NCBI GenBank assembly: GCA_032622095.1
Contig: CP136065.1
Coordinates: 41,885,503-41,949,502 of the forward strand
Direction of reading: 5' to 3'
Length of the DNA: 64,000 bases
DNA from: Siphonodentalium dalli
Taxonomy: Eukaryota > Mollusca > Scaphopoda > Gadilida > Siphonodentaliidae
Shown: one piece after another, positions 21,107 to 33,639 of the stretch
How the letters are laid out: every line of letters begins with the position of its first letter
Position numbering within the stretch: the stretch's first letter is position 1
Notes under the pieces: model-generated
The model's database searches: none
The model's input: only the letters and a program-made list of their open reading frames with translations
Told to the model about the DNA's origin: nothing
Translations under genes and position numbers: made by a program

Positions 21107-23578
21107 AGCGTGTCACTGTCCAAAACCCAATTCGTTCCTAAATAAGCCATGACTTCCATATATTTTGATAATCTTTCCAGCAACTTACAGAAGAGTTTTT
21201 TTCCTTTTCGAAAAACGATGAAAGGTAATTATTACCTGTGAAGAAATGGAACCCAATAACTCCATTCTTCTGTATATTTGGCTGGCAAAATATGGAAAAT
21301 GGTAGATATTGCCACAGAGTGCCCAACAATCGCTTACAAGTTGTGGTTGATGTATAACATTGGGTATTCTGCCTTCTATACATTGAACACTAACATGTCT
21401 GAAGCACCTTGGTTAATTTTTACTTAATTTGTCACCACTGACATTACCAGAAATATTGGATGTTTCTCTCAAAAACTTGACATAAATATGGGGGGGGGGG
21501 GAATTTTCAAGTAAAATGTAACTAACTTTGGTATGAAAGGTGTTTATTGTTTTGATCTACTTTAATGTGTCACACTAATGTGCTTATAAACCAAATTACT
21601 CAATATGGCTTCCAAAATGGCAACCATTTTTCACATATATCACGAACATTATTCTCTGCTGTTCAGAAAATGTAGCAAATTGTGACTCTATTCTGGTTGT
21701 CCCATTTCCTTATGTGACATAACAAATTAATTTTAAAGTTGCCGAGAACCTCTTTTGGGATACTGGCTATATTTGTTTTTAATAAATGGGCAGAACTTTG
21801 AAACAGAACTTAAATTAATCATAATCTGTGGCTATTCTGGCCTATTAGGATAAAAAATTGATCAACTTGATACAGCGTGCAGGTCAAGATGGCAACCAGA
21901 GAGTTACCGTATTGTCATAGGAAGAGGTGAATATGTATAAAGGGAGCTAGTGTATGGTCATGAATGATGTGAATATGTGTACATGTTTAATTATATGTCC
22001 TTGAATGGGGTGGCCATGGTGATATGTATGGATATACAAGGAGTGAGTGCATGGTCATGTGTGAGGTGAATAGGTATACAGGGAGTGACTATGGTTATAT
22101 GGTTATGTGTACCCAGTGTGGGTGTACCCAATATGGCTGTATGGGCATTGCTGTGGTTTATGTAAATGGTCATGGGTGAGGTGAATGGATAACTAGATGC
22201 AGCTATGTGTAATATAGATAGGTGTGCATGGAATGACAGCACAGTCATTATGTGCATATGTGTACCTGGAGTATGCTGGATGGTCATTGACGAGCGTGTG
22301 GATGGTCGTGTGTAGATGTATATGTATATAACGGCTATATAGTGGCTATATGACTATTGATGTGGCAAAATGTATACAGTGAGTGCATGATGGCCAATAG
22401 TGAGTGAATATGTTTTCATGGAGTGACTGTATGGCCAATGATGTGGTGAACAGGTGTACAGGGAGTGACTGTATGATCATGAATGTGGTGAATATGTATA
22501 CAGTGTGTGACTATATGGTCATTGGTCAGGTGTAGGAATACACATGGTGTGACTACATGGCTGTATGGTCACATGTAGGGTGTACGGGTATACACAAGTG
22601 TGGTTGTATGGTTATGGAGAGGTATGTGGATAAAGTGAGTGGCTATATCACCATTAGTGAGGTGCATATGTTTACCTGGAGTGATTATATGGCCACGGTT
22701 GGGGAGTATATGTATATCTTGCGTGGCTATTTTACCATGGGTTTGGTGAACATGTATAGAGGGAGTGATGTCTGACCAATGGTGAGGTGAATATGTATAC
22801 AAGGATTGACTGTGTGATCACGAATGATCATCACCTGGTGTGCCTGCATGGTGACTAATGGTTGTACAGGTATACACAAGTGTGGCTATACATGTATATG
22901 GTCATGGGTGAGGGGTACGTGTATAAAGCGAGTGGCTATATGGCTATTGACGAGATGCATATTTATACCTGGAGTGACTTGATGGTCATGGATGGGGTGT
23001 ATATGTATATCTTGAATAGCTATTTGGCCATAGGTGTGGCGAATAGGTATACGGGGAGTGACCGTATGGCCAACGGTGAGATGAATAGGTATACAAGGAT
23101 TGACTTATGGTCATGAAAGTGGTGTATAGGTATACAGGGAGTGACTATATGGTCATGGGTCAGGTTTATGTGTATAGAGTGACTAACTTGTCATTTGTGT
23201 GGTGTTTATGTGTATATATGGAGTGACTGTAAGTTATCGGGTTTTTTGTACTTGTGTAACCTGGGTGGCTATCGCTTTCCACAATAACTCAAGGACATAT
23301 TAATCAATAGAGAGGTCATGTCAGATAGTTCTCCATCTTAATGGCATTTATGCACAATGGAGGAAACGTTAAACCCCCTGATAATAGTTGATCAAATTTG
23401 GTGCTAATGGGCAGGTTTCAAATATACAGAATAATGACTTATTGGGTTCCATTCCTTCACGGGTAATGATTACCTTCCAAAAAGGAAAAAAAACTCTTCT
23501 GGAAGTTACGATTAAAATATATGGAAGTCATGGCTTATTCGGGAATGAACTGGGTTTTTGACAGTGAAACGATTACTA
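21107..23578. mobile_element. Inverted-repeat element with a minisatellite core
   Basis: Left terminus about 21107-21290 and right terminus about 23410-23578 are inverted copies. They share GTCACTGTC.AAAACCCA, AATAAGCCATGACTTCC, AGAAGAGTTTTTTTCCTTTT and ATGGAACCCAATAA in mirrored order. Match stops abruptly outside both, marking element ends. The interior has no ORF; most of it is the tandem array at 21930-23290. This looks like a non-autonomous DNA element. Confidence 0.7.
21930..23290 (+). repeat. Degenerate minisatellite, unit about 35-45 bp, with a 280-bp higher-order copy
   Basis: Variants of GTGAATATGTATACAGGGAG followed by TGACTATATGGTCATGG recur throughout. The block 22587-22830 is repeated as 22865-23120 in the same order of sub-variants, a higher-order duplication. 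Short ORFs in it are by-products. Confidence 0.8.
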
Positions 23579-26500
23579 CACTCGAGGAGTTAGCATGTGA
23601 CTTATATGATCAATAATCAAGCTAGTTGGATAATGTTCCAGCAGAAGTTTGAGAATCAACATAAGGTACTTGATATTTCTGATATGTGAGGAATCTTTAA
23701 TTCTACAGTCAAAACGAGCCAACATGATAGCAAAACAGTGGAGTCTTAATTGCAACCGTTGCCAAATCAACCACTCCTGATGTAGCATTTCATGGATGGG
23801 CGGCCGATAGGCAACCTGAGCTGTTTTAACCATTCTTCCCTGAAGATGTTGCACAGGAATGCTATTGACTAATATCATCACATCTGATGAAATTGACAGT
23901 GAAGATGAGATTATATCAACTGGTCTGAATGACCTTTCAAGTTCAGTAGCATAAAGCATAAAATTGAAAGCATTAAGAACACTATCTTGGGTAGGGTTAA
24001 GTTTACTTTATTTCTTAAGTCTGGTCTGGTAAATGATTATAGAATTTCATGTCTGCTATTGGGGATGAATCTATGCTTATTGTGGTGCAAGATTTGCAGC
24101 TGTATCCATAAAACTGACAAAGTTATGGGAATTTTTCAGAAAGTTTTTACCTAAAAATAATCTAAATTTTAACTAATTTACCGTAAAAAAAATCAAATAT
24201 TAAACAAAATAGACTCTCTCATAACATAAACCTCCTCAGATACATTCTAATTCCATGATATATGATAAGACTCTGAATTGGTTAACAAAACGGAACCAAA
24301 ACGGGCTATTCTGACTTGACAGGTATTTTCAGATAGTTTTAGGGGGAGGGTTAAGTTTTTGAAAATATCTCGGCTTGTTGGATATTAGTGGTTGTGATCA
24401 TGATATCAATGAATCAGGTATATAATGCTGACAATTTTGATGTACCACTGAGAGTTTTATAGAAAATATTCTGGAAAACCTTTTTGAAAAAGCACTGCAA
24501 TTTATGCATTTTTCGTGAATATTTCACAAAAAATTGTTGGAGAATATCATTTATTGCACATCATTAATGTTAAGAAACCCAGATAAAATAAATATCTGAT
24601 ATTCAAGTATATTTTATTCGACATTTGTCTTATTGTATTTGTTTTCCTGATTATACTGAAATTTGCAGGTCAAAAATACTAAAAAGGTCAAAAAATATAT
24701 TTTCCACTTGCTCCGCCCTGGATACCTCAGTGTTTTTGGATCCCCCATGGGACAAGGATAATTGGAGATAGCGTCAAAATTTCTACCCTTTCGTGTGATA
24801 CTACCCTCATCTGGGGGCCGGTCTAGTATACCCGTTGACAACTTTATCTTGTATAATATGGGTAGATTAAAAATTCCAGCTATTTGAGTGAAAATTGTCC
24901 TTACTAACAAAATTAAGATATGTGTTGCGTATATACCGATCGTGGTGGATTTTGGACATTTTATATTTCAAATATAAAATTTGGCCAGATAAAACACTAA
25001 TCAATAAATTTGCTCCTATGTAGATTCAGAATTGGGGAAACATTATTGATGAGACCGGCTATGGGTCATGTGTCCATGGCAACAATACATATATGCACAT
25101 ACTAATCAACTAATATGTTGCCGAATACCAGCGATGCTATACATGTAGCTCAGCAGCTAAAAACACCTTCTGACGAACGCCAGAAGCGCACAGATAGTCG
25201 CTATGGCGTCATATGGTTGGTAAATTCTGACCGACAATTGTACCACAAAACGAACCCGCGCTAAATAACGTTCCTTCCTAGCGACCTCAGTGCGCATGCA
25301 TGTTTTGTCTGTATCCAACTATACGGCATATCACAAGGTAATTGACACCATATACGCAACACCCGTCTGCATCAAAAGGTTATACCACCAAGTGACCCAA
25401 AACGAATCTCATCCCCCGTACTCGTTATGTTGAAATAAAAGCCAGATATGATCACGCGATCTCACAAATAAACTGACACCGGTATTTCGTCTATTGTTGC
25501 TTGGCGTTTTCTAGTTGAATACATTATTCAACAACAATGAATTCATATTATCGGTTGATACTCTCGCGCAGACAATCAGAAACGTTGCAATGAACTTCAT
25601 ATCGTACTCGTCGTACATAACAGTTTAGGATTACAGTAATTATCGTACATAACAGTTTAGGATTACAGGAATGTGTGTGCGCAGGGTATCAATATATGAA
25701 ACTTATGGGAGATCCTTTATATCTCAACTTACATGTTGACAGTCACAGGGAATGCAGAATTAACATCTCATTGTACTTCTCCTATACCGGGTACAGAACA
25801 ACCTCATAAATATCCAATGTGTTAGTGTTCAGTCACCTGTAATTGGGACAGAACGTTTTTAGATAGCTAAACTATAAGTATTAATTTATGAAAATGAGGA
25901 AAACAATGAGTGAATTAAAATCTAGTCTGGTGACTAAGTTGAAATAATATTGCTGGAAGGGTCAGGTCAGTATGTTTTCAGATATTTGCATTTTTTTTTC
26001 GCCGGGAATGAATATCTCTTGGTAGGCCCCGTCAAGAGCATGTGCCGCCTGTGATAGGACTCTATTGTATTGTATTGTTTATTTTCAAAAGCCAGTATCG
26101 AAGTTGCAACATGCTACAACGTATACACATATATACAAACAATACAAAACGCATGTACATCAATAAATTATGCCATCATATTATATAAGGGCAAATATGT
26201 TTTCGTAAATGGTTTGACTCATATAATATTTATATCATATTATTTATATTATATATCATATATATTACTGATATGGTCATAGTAACTGTTTAAACGCTAA
26301 TTTTAACAAAATGCTCACTCCTTTCAACTGCGTTCGCGAGAATCTGCTGAACTGCAGCCGCTGTACTGCTGGACGTGATTTTGAACTGCTGAACGGGCAT
26401 GACGGCGGTCAAACGGTGTCCCCTTCCTGTAGTGGGATATAACACAGTATTCCAAATTCGACGTTACAATAAACAACTAGAAATATTGCAAATGAGACGA

Positions 26501-26842
26501 TCCATTGTCGGAAGTCAGCGTTTAATTAAGGATTGCATGTTTACATGGAATATTGTTGGCACATGTAGACATACAGGCTATTGTACATATCGAGAAAACT
26601 GCGCAGGCGGTCAGGAAAAATCGCCTAGGTAAAAGCCCCCTTATTTTCTGGGGGAAAAACAAGGCGGAAACCTGTTTATCGAAACCCGTTCGTACGCAGC
26701 GACAATGTTCGGAAATTCATTCTCAATGACAATATATCCAAAACACGAACAATGCAATATTATCTACGTTGCCAAATAAGTAATTTATGGATGTACTATA
26801 AGCTTCCATATTCCATTACGTATTTATATATATATAAATAAA
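23579..26842. other. No supported gene; one 32-bp tandem duplication
   Basis: Largely AT-rich non-coding DNA. TCGTACATAACAGTTTAGGA occurs twice, 32 bp apart (25611 and 25643). A 127-codon minus ORF (23576-23959) begins exactly at the element edge but shows no domain; not called as a gene. Confidence 0.4.
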
Positions 26843-26990
26843 TGTGACTTGCTAACTCGACTGGTTAGGCTAGAATGAACTCTCACCAAGCTATAATCCT
26901 CTGACAACAACTATCGAATAACAGCTTCTCATTGGTCGACATGACAATGAACTCTCCACCCCCACCCCAATTTACGTTAACTCACGTACT
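26843..26990. repeat. Dispersed repeat shared with 40785-40935
   Basis: About 145 bp, from AAATGTGACTTGCT through CAAGCTATAATCCTCTGACA to TTTACGTTAACTC, matches the sequence just outside the left end of the HEEAD/CXC element. The match ends at GTTAACTC, which helps place that element's boundary. Confidence 0.85.
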
Positions 26991-27004
26991 GTGAATACAA
27001 TTTT

Positions 27005-27985
27005 TTCGTGCTAAGGGTGCATTTACATTGCTATAGAAATGTACACAGATCTGCACGCAGACTAGTGTAAACGGGTTGATATAGAAATGCACACAGAAAG
27101 AAAACGGTATTAGTTCGTGTGAGCAAAACTCGTGTCCGCTATACGTCACGGTCAACGCCGAAGCATTGCTACAGGCAAATCAGTTTTGATTAATTATTAC
27201 TCGGGCTTGGCGAATGTTTTCGTTGTCATTTCAACCCGTGTATTTCGAATATTGAACACGGACAGGGACGTGGCAACTTGTTCAACGATTGGAAATTTCA
27301 TACCTGACACAACATTAGTTGTAATTTCCAAACCAACAATAGATTGACAATGATCTTGTAGTTTGATTTTCAAACATTTTATTTGGGGGGGGGGTATTGT
27401 TTTCGGACCAATATTTGCATAATTTCCTACTTTTTATCAAAATTTTGGGCTGGAATGGCCATCAGCTGGAAATTTTCCAACCTTATCATATGGGCGGGTG
27501 TCATGTTGGAAATGTCCAACACTTGGAAAGATTGTGTCCTGGTCCCTCCCCGTGGCCAGTCATCATCATCATCATATTTATTGTCTAACAGCTATATATA
27601 AAAACTGCATGTAATTTATGAAAACAATATTGTCCTACATTGGTCAACATTGTCATTGGAATTGTCATCAGTTGGAAATTTTACTACATTTGGTCAAATA
27701 AAGGGTGTTGTATGGTAACTGCATGATTTCATTCTTTCTTCGAACCACTATCAAGTGGTATAAGGATACACTTTAAATACATGCTGTTATCTGCTGATAG
27801 TTGATACATTTTTATGTCTGGCCTAAACTGACACGACTCGCAGTGAATTGTCAATTACCTGAGTACTGATCAACGAGCGATCAATATTAGTAATCATGTT
27901 GTGATCACAGTAATGCGCGACACGTGACTTCATACAGATCTGTATACATTTCTACAGCAGTGTAAACGCAGCCTAATCCAAGTAA
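27005..27985. mobile_element. MITE of the GTTTACATTGC family, copy 2
   Basis: Starts CTAAGGGTGCATTTACATTG and ends with the inverse (...CAGTGTAAACGCAGCCTAA). It shares interior segments with copy 1, including AGTGTAAACGGGTTGATA and TTGTGATCACAGTAAT. It is longer than copy 1, with extra central sequence at about 27340-27780 containing a short (ATC)n run near 27562. Confidence 0.75.
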
Positions 27986-28406
27986 ACGTCCTAACGTGTG
28001 CGGTTATAGAATGTCTCAGGAGAGCCTAAAGAATAGCATAACCCTTTTAATGAACAGTGAAAGATTTTGTATTCTCTCCGCCTTTCCCAATTTGAATAGT
28101 TCATTCAGTTTAATAATATTGGGGTTTTGGTAGAAGTAAGGTTTTATATATCTTTCGAAGAGTCTGTAGTGCAGGGCATTTTAAAATTACATGGAATTCA
28201 TCACCGAGTTCTAAATTACTTAAAGTACACTTACACTAAGGTAACCAAAACGTAACCAAGCCATGACAATGAAAATATTCAACGCATAGCATAATAGAAT
28301 GTAACATAACAAACTCTTTGACAAAATATAGTTGTAAAATGTAATATTTTCGGTCTTTCGAGAATAGTGCTATAGGGTATATGTTCACACATGTCCTGGC
28401 AAATTT
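27986..28406. other. No gene seen
   Basis: Non-coding. Confidence 0.4.
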
Positions 28407-28522
28407 ACCTGGCAGATGGTGGATTATATACAGTTACCTGGCAGATGATCGATTATATACAGTTACCTGGCAGATGGTCGATTATATACAGTTACCTGGC
28501 AGATGGTCGATTATATACAGTT
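28407..28522 (+). repeat. 29-bp tandem repeat, four units
   Basis: ACCTGGCAGATGGTCGATTA plus TATACAGTT repeats at 28407, 28436, 28465 and 28494. The units differ by one or two bases. Confidence 0.95.
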
Positions 28523-28955
28523 GGCATATTTCCCGTTGTCGATCATCGTGTGATAGTATGTCCAGGAACTTGGGCAATATAAAAATTAGAATATTGAGTT
28601 ATACAATCAGTGAAATGTATAAAATAGCAAAATGAAACATAAAATATTGAATTATATATATATAAAAGTAAACTGTACAAGAATAAAATTGAAAATAAAA
28701 ATAAAAATATTGAAATTAAAATATTAAATTATGAAATTGAATATTATATTATAATTATGACCACTCTATCCCCATATATATAGTGTCAGTCCCTTCCATA
28801 TCACCCCTGGTCAAGGGATCCTGCTAATGTGCAATGATGCTGGTGAATCCTGGTGAAATGCCATGATGCTGTTAGGGCAAACTGGTGCTGTAAAGAAAAA
28901 GTACCGTTATCTTTTCGCGGTGTTCGGATAATCTGAACATATCACGAGAAAGCCA
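28523..28955. other. No gene seen
   Basis: Very AT-rich (28620-28750), then unique non-coding sequence. Confidence 0.4.
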
Positions 28956-29327
28956 TTAACCCTTTACCCAACAGAACGGCCCTGTGCCAATGCATTCTCT
29001 TATATATGCGAGTCGACCATAGGTCGCCTCGCATATATAAGAGAATGCATTGGCTTAACACATATTAAAAATTCTAAACTTGTCAAAGAATGTAGAAAAA
29101 TATTAAAAAAATTGTTAAAAAATGTAAGAAAAAATTCTAAAATTGTTAAAGAATGTAAGAAAAAATGGTAAAAAGTGTTAAAAAAAAGAATTTTGTTAGG
29201 CCAATGCATTCTCTTATATATGCGAGGCGACCTATGGTCGACTCGCATATATAAGAGAATGCATTGGCACAGGGCATAACTGTAACCATCACAATGTGGT
29301 CAATGAACCGGTTGGGTAAAGGGTTAA
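28956..29327. mobile_element. piggyBac-like MITE carrying two 69-bp hairpins
   Basis: Bounded by TTAA at 28956-28959 and 29324-29327, with terminal inverted repeats CCCTTTACCCAAC and GTTGGGTAAAGGG. TTAA targets and CCCTTT-type ends are typical of piggyBac elements. Inside are two oppositely oriented copies of the 69-bp quasi-palindrome (28986-29054 and 29200-29268), separated by A-rich sequence of repeated AAAAATTGTTAAA type. Confidence 0.75.
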
Positions 29328-30345
29328 GTATATCAAACATTCAAATACATATATATTGCGAAATAGTTTATTAACAGTTGGTTGTATTAATTACTGCAAA
29401 TCGATTATAATCAAGATGTCTATTCACGTCGTTTGGCAGTCACCAGCTCATGCAGCCATTATTAAGTCTGAGAAATATATATGTACTAGAAGGTGACCCG
29501 ACTTCGTCCGGGCTATTAAAAAAACAAATTTCAAGTCGATTGCTCCACCCGTTTCCTAGATCTGGTCTGCGCATGCGCGAAGCTGGTGTCGCACGTGCTC
29601 GGCGACCCGATAAAATTCGTATCCGGGGCAAGATACATTCACATACCAAATTTCAAGTCGATAGCTACACCCGTTTCCGAGATATATAGCCCAATGTCAT
29701 TTGCGGATACCTCGGCCGGTGATGAGTTAACGCGACACAGTCAAATGCATCGGCAGGGTGAGAGTTAACGTAATCTAACTTTATGACCTCTGACGACGTC
29801 ATAGAAATTACGCATTGATTTTATCCCGATAAAAGCATCGGACCACTTGTACCTAATAATTGAGGCAGATAACTAAAACGGATACATACATATTATATAT
29901 CGTTGGAAAGAGGACACGCCACAGATTCTAACCGTGCAAATTATATGACTGGCAATTTATTATTCGCGCTATATCGAATCGATTTGTGAGCACCGAACTG
30001 AAATATATTAGCGCAAAAACGGCGTAAAAACAGATTTGACCTCCGCACGTGAAAAGTTGACCTCGCACGGACAAATAAATATGCCTATGTTCGTCTCCGG
30101 CCGAAAATACCCTAAAATACCAAATTTCATCGAAATTGGCTTAGTCGTTTTGGAGTCCATCGATTTCAAACACACAAACACACACACAAACAAACACATA
30201 CACACACAGATCTTTCAAAATATATAATAGATATCAAATCGCTCGGATTAGCCAAACACCGCGAAAATTATAACCTTAGGGAAAAAAACAGCACTTGTTC
30301 GTACCAGCCCTACCAGCATCATGCATATCAATTCAGCCAACCAGC
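29328..30345 (+). repeat. Dispersed repeat with simple-sequence tail, probably LINE/SINE derived
   Basis: From about 29488 (GAAGGTGACCCGACTTCG) the sequence contains two spaced copies of AAATTTCAAGTCGAT.GCT (29527, 29650). It ends near 30235 with CACACAAACACACACACAAA followed by an AT-rich run. The layout (repeated modules, then AC-rich tail) resembles 3' regions of invertebrate RTE-type elements, but no RT is present, so the class is uncertain. Confidence 0.4.
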
Positions 30346-30351
30346 GTCAGA

Positions 30352-30691
30352 GCACATTAGTAGGACCACTTTACCAGGGGTGGATATGTTTACAGATTAA
30401 CACACGATACGCTTCACTTTTCTCTGCATATTATGTGACCCGCCATATCAAATCCAGTCGTAAGTCGGGATTTTTTTTACCCTGTGCCAATGAATTCTCT
30501 TATATAATCGAGTCGACCATAGGTCGCCTCGCATATATAAGAGAATGCATTGGCCTAACAATTTTTTACAATTTTAATAAATTTTTTCTTGTATTCTTCA
30601 ACAATTTTATAATTTCACCTATACAGAGCCCCAGACAAACATAAGCAGACGACACTCTTCTATATGCTTCTATATATGTGTGGGGCTCCCT
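30352..30691 (+). repeat. 340-bp direct duplication, first copy
   Basis: Matches 31967-32305. It includes about 80 bp of flank outside the hairpin-TIR element plus that element's left end as far as GTGTGGGGCTCCCT. Flank and element were therefore duplicated together after the insertion. Confidence 0.8.
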
Positions 30692-31679
30692 GCAGGGTAA
30701 TGGATGTTTTTTATGTTATGTCCTAAAAATTGTAAGAAACATTTATTTAAAACAAACTAGAGGTGTGACTGTCCCAATGGGACTACGGATACCCCCCTGT
30801 TTGTAAATACTAAGATGTTTTACATGTCAGTAAACATTTAGTTAAAATAATAAAATAACAGTTCCCATTGCAGGTGTAAAACCATAACCCTAATCTTAAA
30901 CCTATTGACCGAAAAATGTAGGAATAAAAGCTTGGACAAAATTATGCATGTTCGGATAAATTTCTAAGTCGAAAAAGGGGAATAACTCCACACAAAAAAT
31001 GTCGGACAGACGTCATAATCGCAGGTGCACATGTTCCCATGGTACTAAATATCAGTGCCAAGATTAAAAAACATTGACCGAAAAATGTAGGAATAAAAGC
31101 TCGGACAAAATTATGCATGTTGCAAAATAATTTCTAAGTCGAAAAAGGGGGATAACTCCACCACAAAATGTCAGACAGACGTCATAATCGCAGGTGCACA
31201 AGTTCCCATGGTACTAAATATCTGTGCCACGTTTTTAAAAAATTGACCAAAAAAATGTAGGAATAAAAGCTCGGACAAAAGTATACATGTTGCGAAAATT
31301 TTGTAAGTCGAAAAATGGGGGATAACTCCACCAAAAAAAGTCCGACAGACGTCATAATCGCAGGTGCACATGTTCCTATGGTGGTTGATGTCTGTGCCAA
31401 GTTTCACGGAAATTGATCAAAAAACGACTGAGAAAAACTCCGGACAAATTTGTGTCCACGGACGGACGGACGACGGACGGACGGACGGACGGACAAGCTG
31501 ACTCCAGTATACCCCCCTAACTTCGTTGCGGGGGGTATAATGATAAAAAATTGTTAGGCCAATGCACTCACTTATATATGCGAGGCGACCTATGGTCGAC
31601 TCGCATATATAAGAGAATGCATTGGCACAGGGTAAAAAAATCCCGACTTACGACTGGATTTGATATGGCGGGTCACATA
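30432..31679 (+). mobile_element. Complete hairpin-TIR element
   Basis: Begins TATGTGACCCGCCATATC, then a T-rich stretch and ACCCTGT, then the 69-bp hairpin (30486-30554). It ends with the hairpin in opposite orientation (31558-31626), ACAGGGTAAAA and ...GATATGGCGGGTCACATA. Terminal repeats total about 125 bp. The interior starts with a conserved stretch containing GAGCCCCA...TGGGGCTC (30622-30691) and a tandem block (30880-31535). No ORF. Other copies: 1-140, 31967-32305 (left end), 62256-62690. Confidence 0.85.
30780..31535 (+). repeat. Tandem block, unit about 170 bp, with (GGAC)n tail
   Basis: AAAAATGTAGGAATAAAAGC, TCTAAGTCGAAAAA, GATAACTCCAC, GACGTCATAATCGCAGGTGC and GTTCC.ATGGTACTAAAT recur in this order about three times (near 30913, 31082 and 31251). 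The block ends with a GGACGGAC run and the inverted pair ATACCCCCC...GGGGGGTAT at 31511-31540. It probably entered the hairpin-TIR element as a separate insertion. Confidence 0.75.
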
Positions 31680-31966
31680 TATGCGCGATTTCATTAGATT
31701 ATAGCATAGCAGATCACTTCACAGATCAGAGGTCAATGACATGTTGACAATTGTCCCACGCATTGTCAAACTCTTGTTGGAAAACTGAATACATGCGATA
31801 TATTCATAATTCATTTTACTCATCGCAATATAGGAGACACCATCTTCGAGTTTGTATCAGTCAACGATACTTGTGACTGATTATTCTTTCCCATCACGTT
31901 GTATTTATGACTATTTCTAAATACTACGATTCTCACAAATTACTTACGCCAGGAATGCACTCCATG

Positions 31967-32305
31967 GCACATTAGTAGGAGCACTTGACCAGGGGTGGAT
32001 ATGTTTACAGATTAACACATGATACGCTTCACTTTTCTCTGCATATTATGTGACCCGCCATATCAAATCCAGTCGTAAGTCGGGATTTTTTTTACCCTGT
32101 GCCAATGCATTCTCTTATATATGCGAGTCGACCATAGGTCGCCTCGCATATCTAAGAGAATGCATTGGCCTAACAATTTTTTACAATTTTAATAAATTTT
32201 TTCTTGTATTCTTTAACAATTTTATAATTTCACCCATACAGAGCCCCAGACAAACATGAGCAGACGACACTCTTCTATATGCTTCTATATATGTGTGGGG
32301 CTCCC
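31967..32305 (+). repeat. 340-bp direct duplication, second copy
   Basis: Same flank and same left end of the hairpin-TIR element as 30352-30691, with hairpin at 32101-32169. The right part of the element is absent. Confidence 0.8.
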
Positions 32306-33303
32306 TTCAGCGATTGTAGAACTCTTAATATGGATTGTCATATTCTTTTCAACAGGGCGAGGACATGTGCAACAGCTCGAGCTGCATGCTTTGAGAAAAA
32401 GAAGTCCTTTATTCGAGCAAACAATAGATAGATGATATATCAACGAAAACGCCTCAATAACTTTTACATTGAATGCCTGTATGTATATATACGACGCGAT
32501 TTTCTTGCTGGTTGCAAAGCAGCAGTGCAGAGCTGAAACGCGGGCTTGATAAATTTGACAAATCGTGATTGGGTGATTATGTTGTCCATTCGCCGACGGA
32601 ACCAGGTTTGAATCTTGAGATTATGAACATAGCGATATCATTATATAGCACCATCAAAACTTATCCGACACAGAGAGACTGGCCGAGAATTTCGGCTGCA
32701 CGTGTAAGACGTTCACAAATCTGGAAATAGATGGATGGATTTGGTTGATTTATGTACGATTCACGTGGAAGCTGTATGGTAAGTGTTTGGTATAAAGATG
32801 CATTATTCGAATTAACGCTCCTAAATTACTATTTCTATTCTTTGGGTGCGGGGGTAAATACAATATTTGATTCGAGTCGAGGAACCCACCCATCAAAGCT
32901 CAGAGTGATCAGATATCGATTTTTGAAGTTTGTTATTTCTCGAGATTCTCGCAATTATTTGTGGCCCAGAAAAATGTCGTCGAACGGACGGTCTCGGACA
33001 AAATTGCGGATGAAGATGGATAACTCTAAAATCAAGTGGTAATACAGCCAAATTTCGTGATGCTCAAGTGATAACACGGCCATATTTAAAAAAAAAAATT
33101 GTTGATAAATAACACGTTTTTGGAAATGTGATACCATAGTTGGCAGTGGTTAGCATTATTTTGTTTCGATTAATCGATTCTGATAACTGAAGCGTAGTTT
33201 GGAAGAAATGTTATTGTTGTATCTTGATGATATGAGTATCGTATGATCGGATTGAGTACTTTTGAACAATATTTATTGACACCTCAATGAACATTTACAC
33301 ATC
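32306..33303. other. No gene seen
   Basis: Non-coding. A short ORF at 32752-33042 has no family resemblance. Confidence 0.4.
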
Positions 33304-33465
33304 AGACATATTTTGACTTGGTGACATATTTTGACATGGTGACATATTTTGACTTGGTGACATGGTGACATATTTTGACTTGGTGACATGGTGACATATT
33401 TTGACATGGTTATATGGTAACTTATTTTGACACGGTGACATATTTTGACATAGTGACATGGTTTC
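33304..33465 (+). repeat. Short-period minisatellite (GACATATTTTGACWTGGT)
   Basis: An 18-bp unit, sometimes with an extra GACATGGT, repeats about eight times. Confidence 0.9.
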
Positions 33466-33639
33466 AGAATAGCTAAGGGTGAGGAGGATTTCACAAGAGA
33501 GTCGCCGCTAATGTTGAGTTATATCTCCTCAGAACAGAACAATGTCATGCATGTATATATATAAGAGCGAATTTAAAGGCATGCATGCCATTCGATTTCA
33601 CAATTCACACCCAGAGAGTTAGGATCGCCAGCTCTCAGG

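Noticed and set aside
22557-23116. Met/Tyr-rich ORFs on the plus strand
   Set aside because: They are translations of the minisatellite core of the inverted-repeat element.
23576-23959. 127-codon minus ORF next to the 21-23-kb element
   Set aside because: Ends exactly at the repeat edge, shows no domain and no upstream continuation; kept only as a remark.
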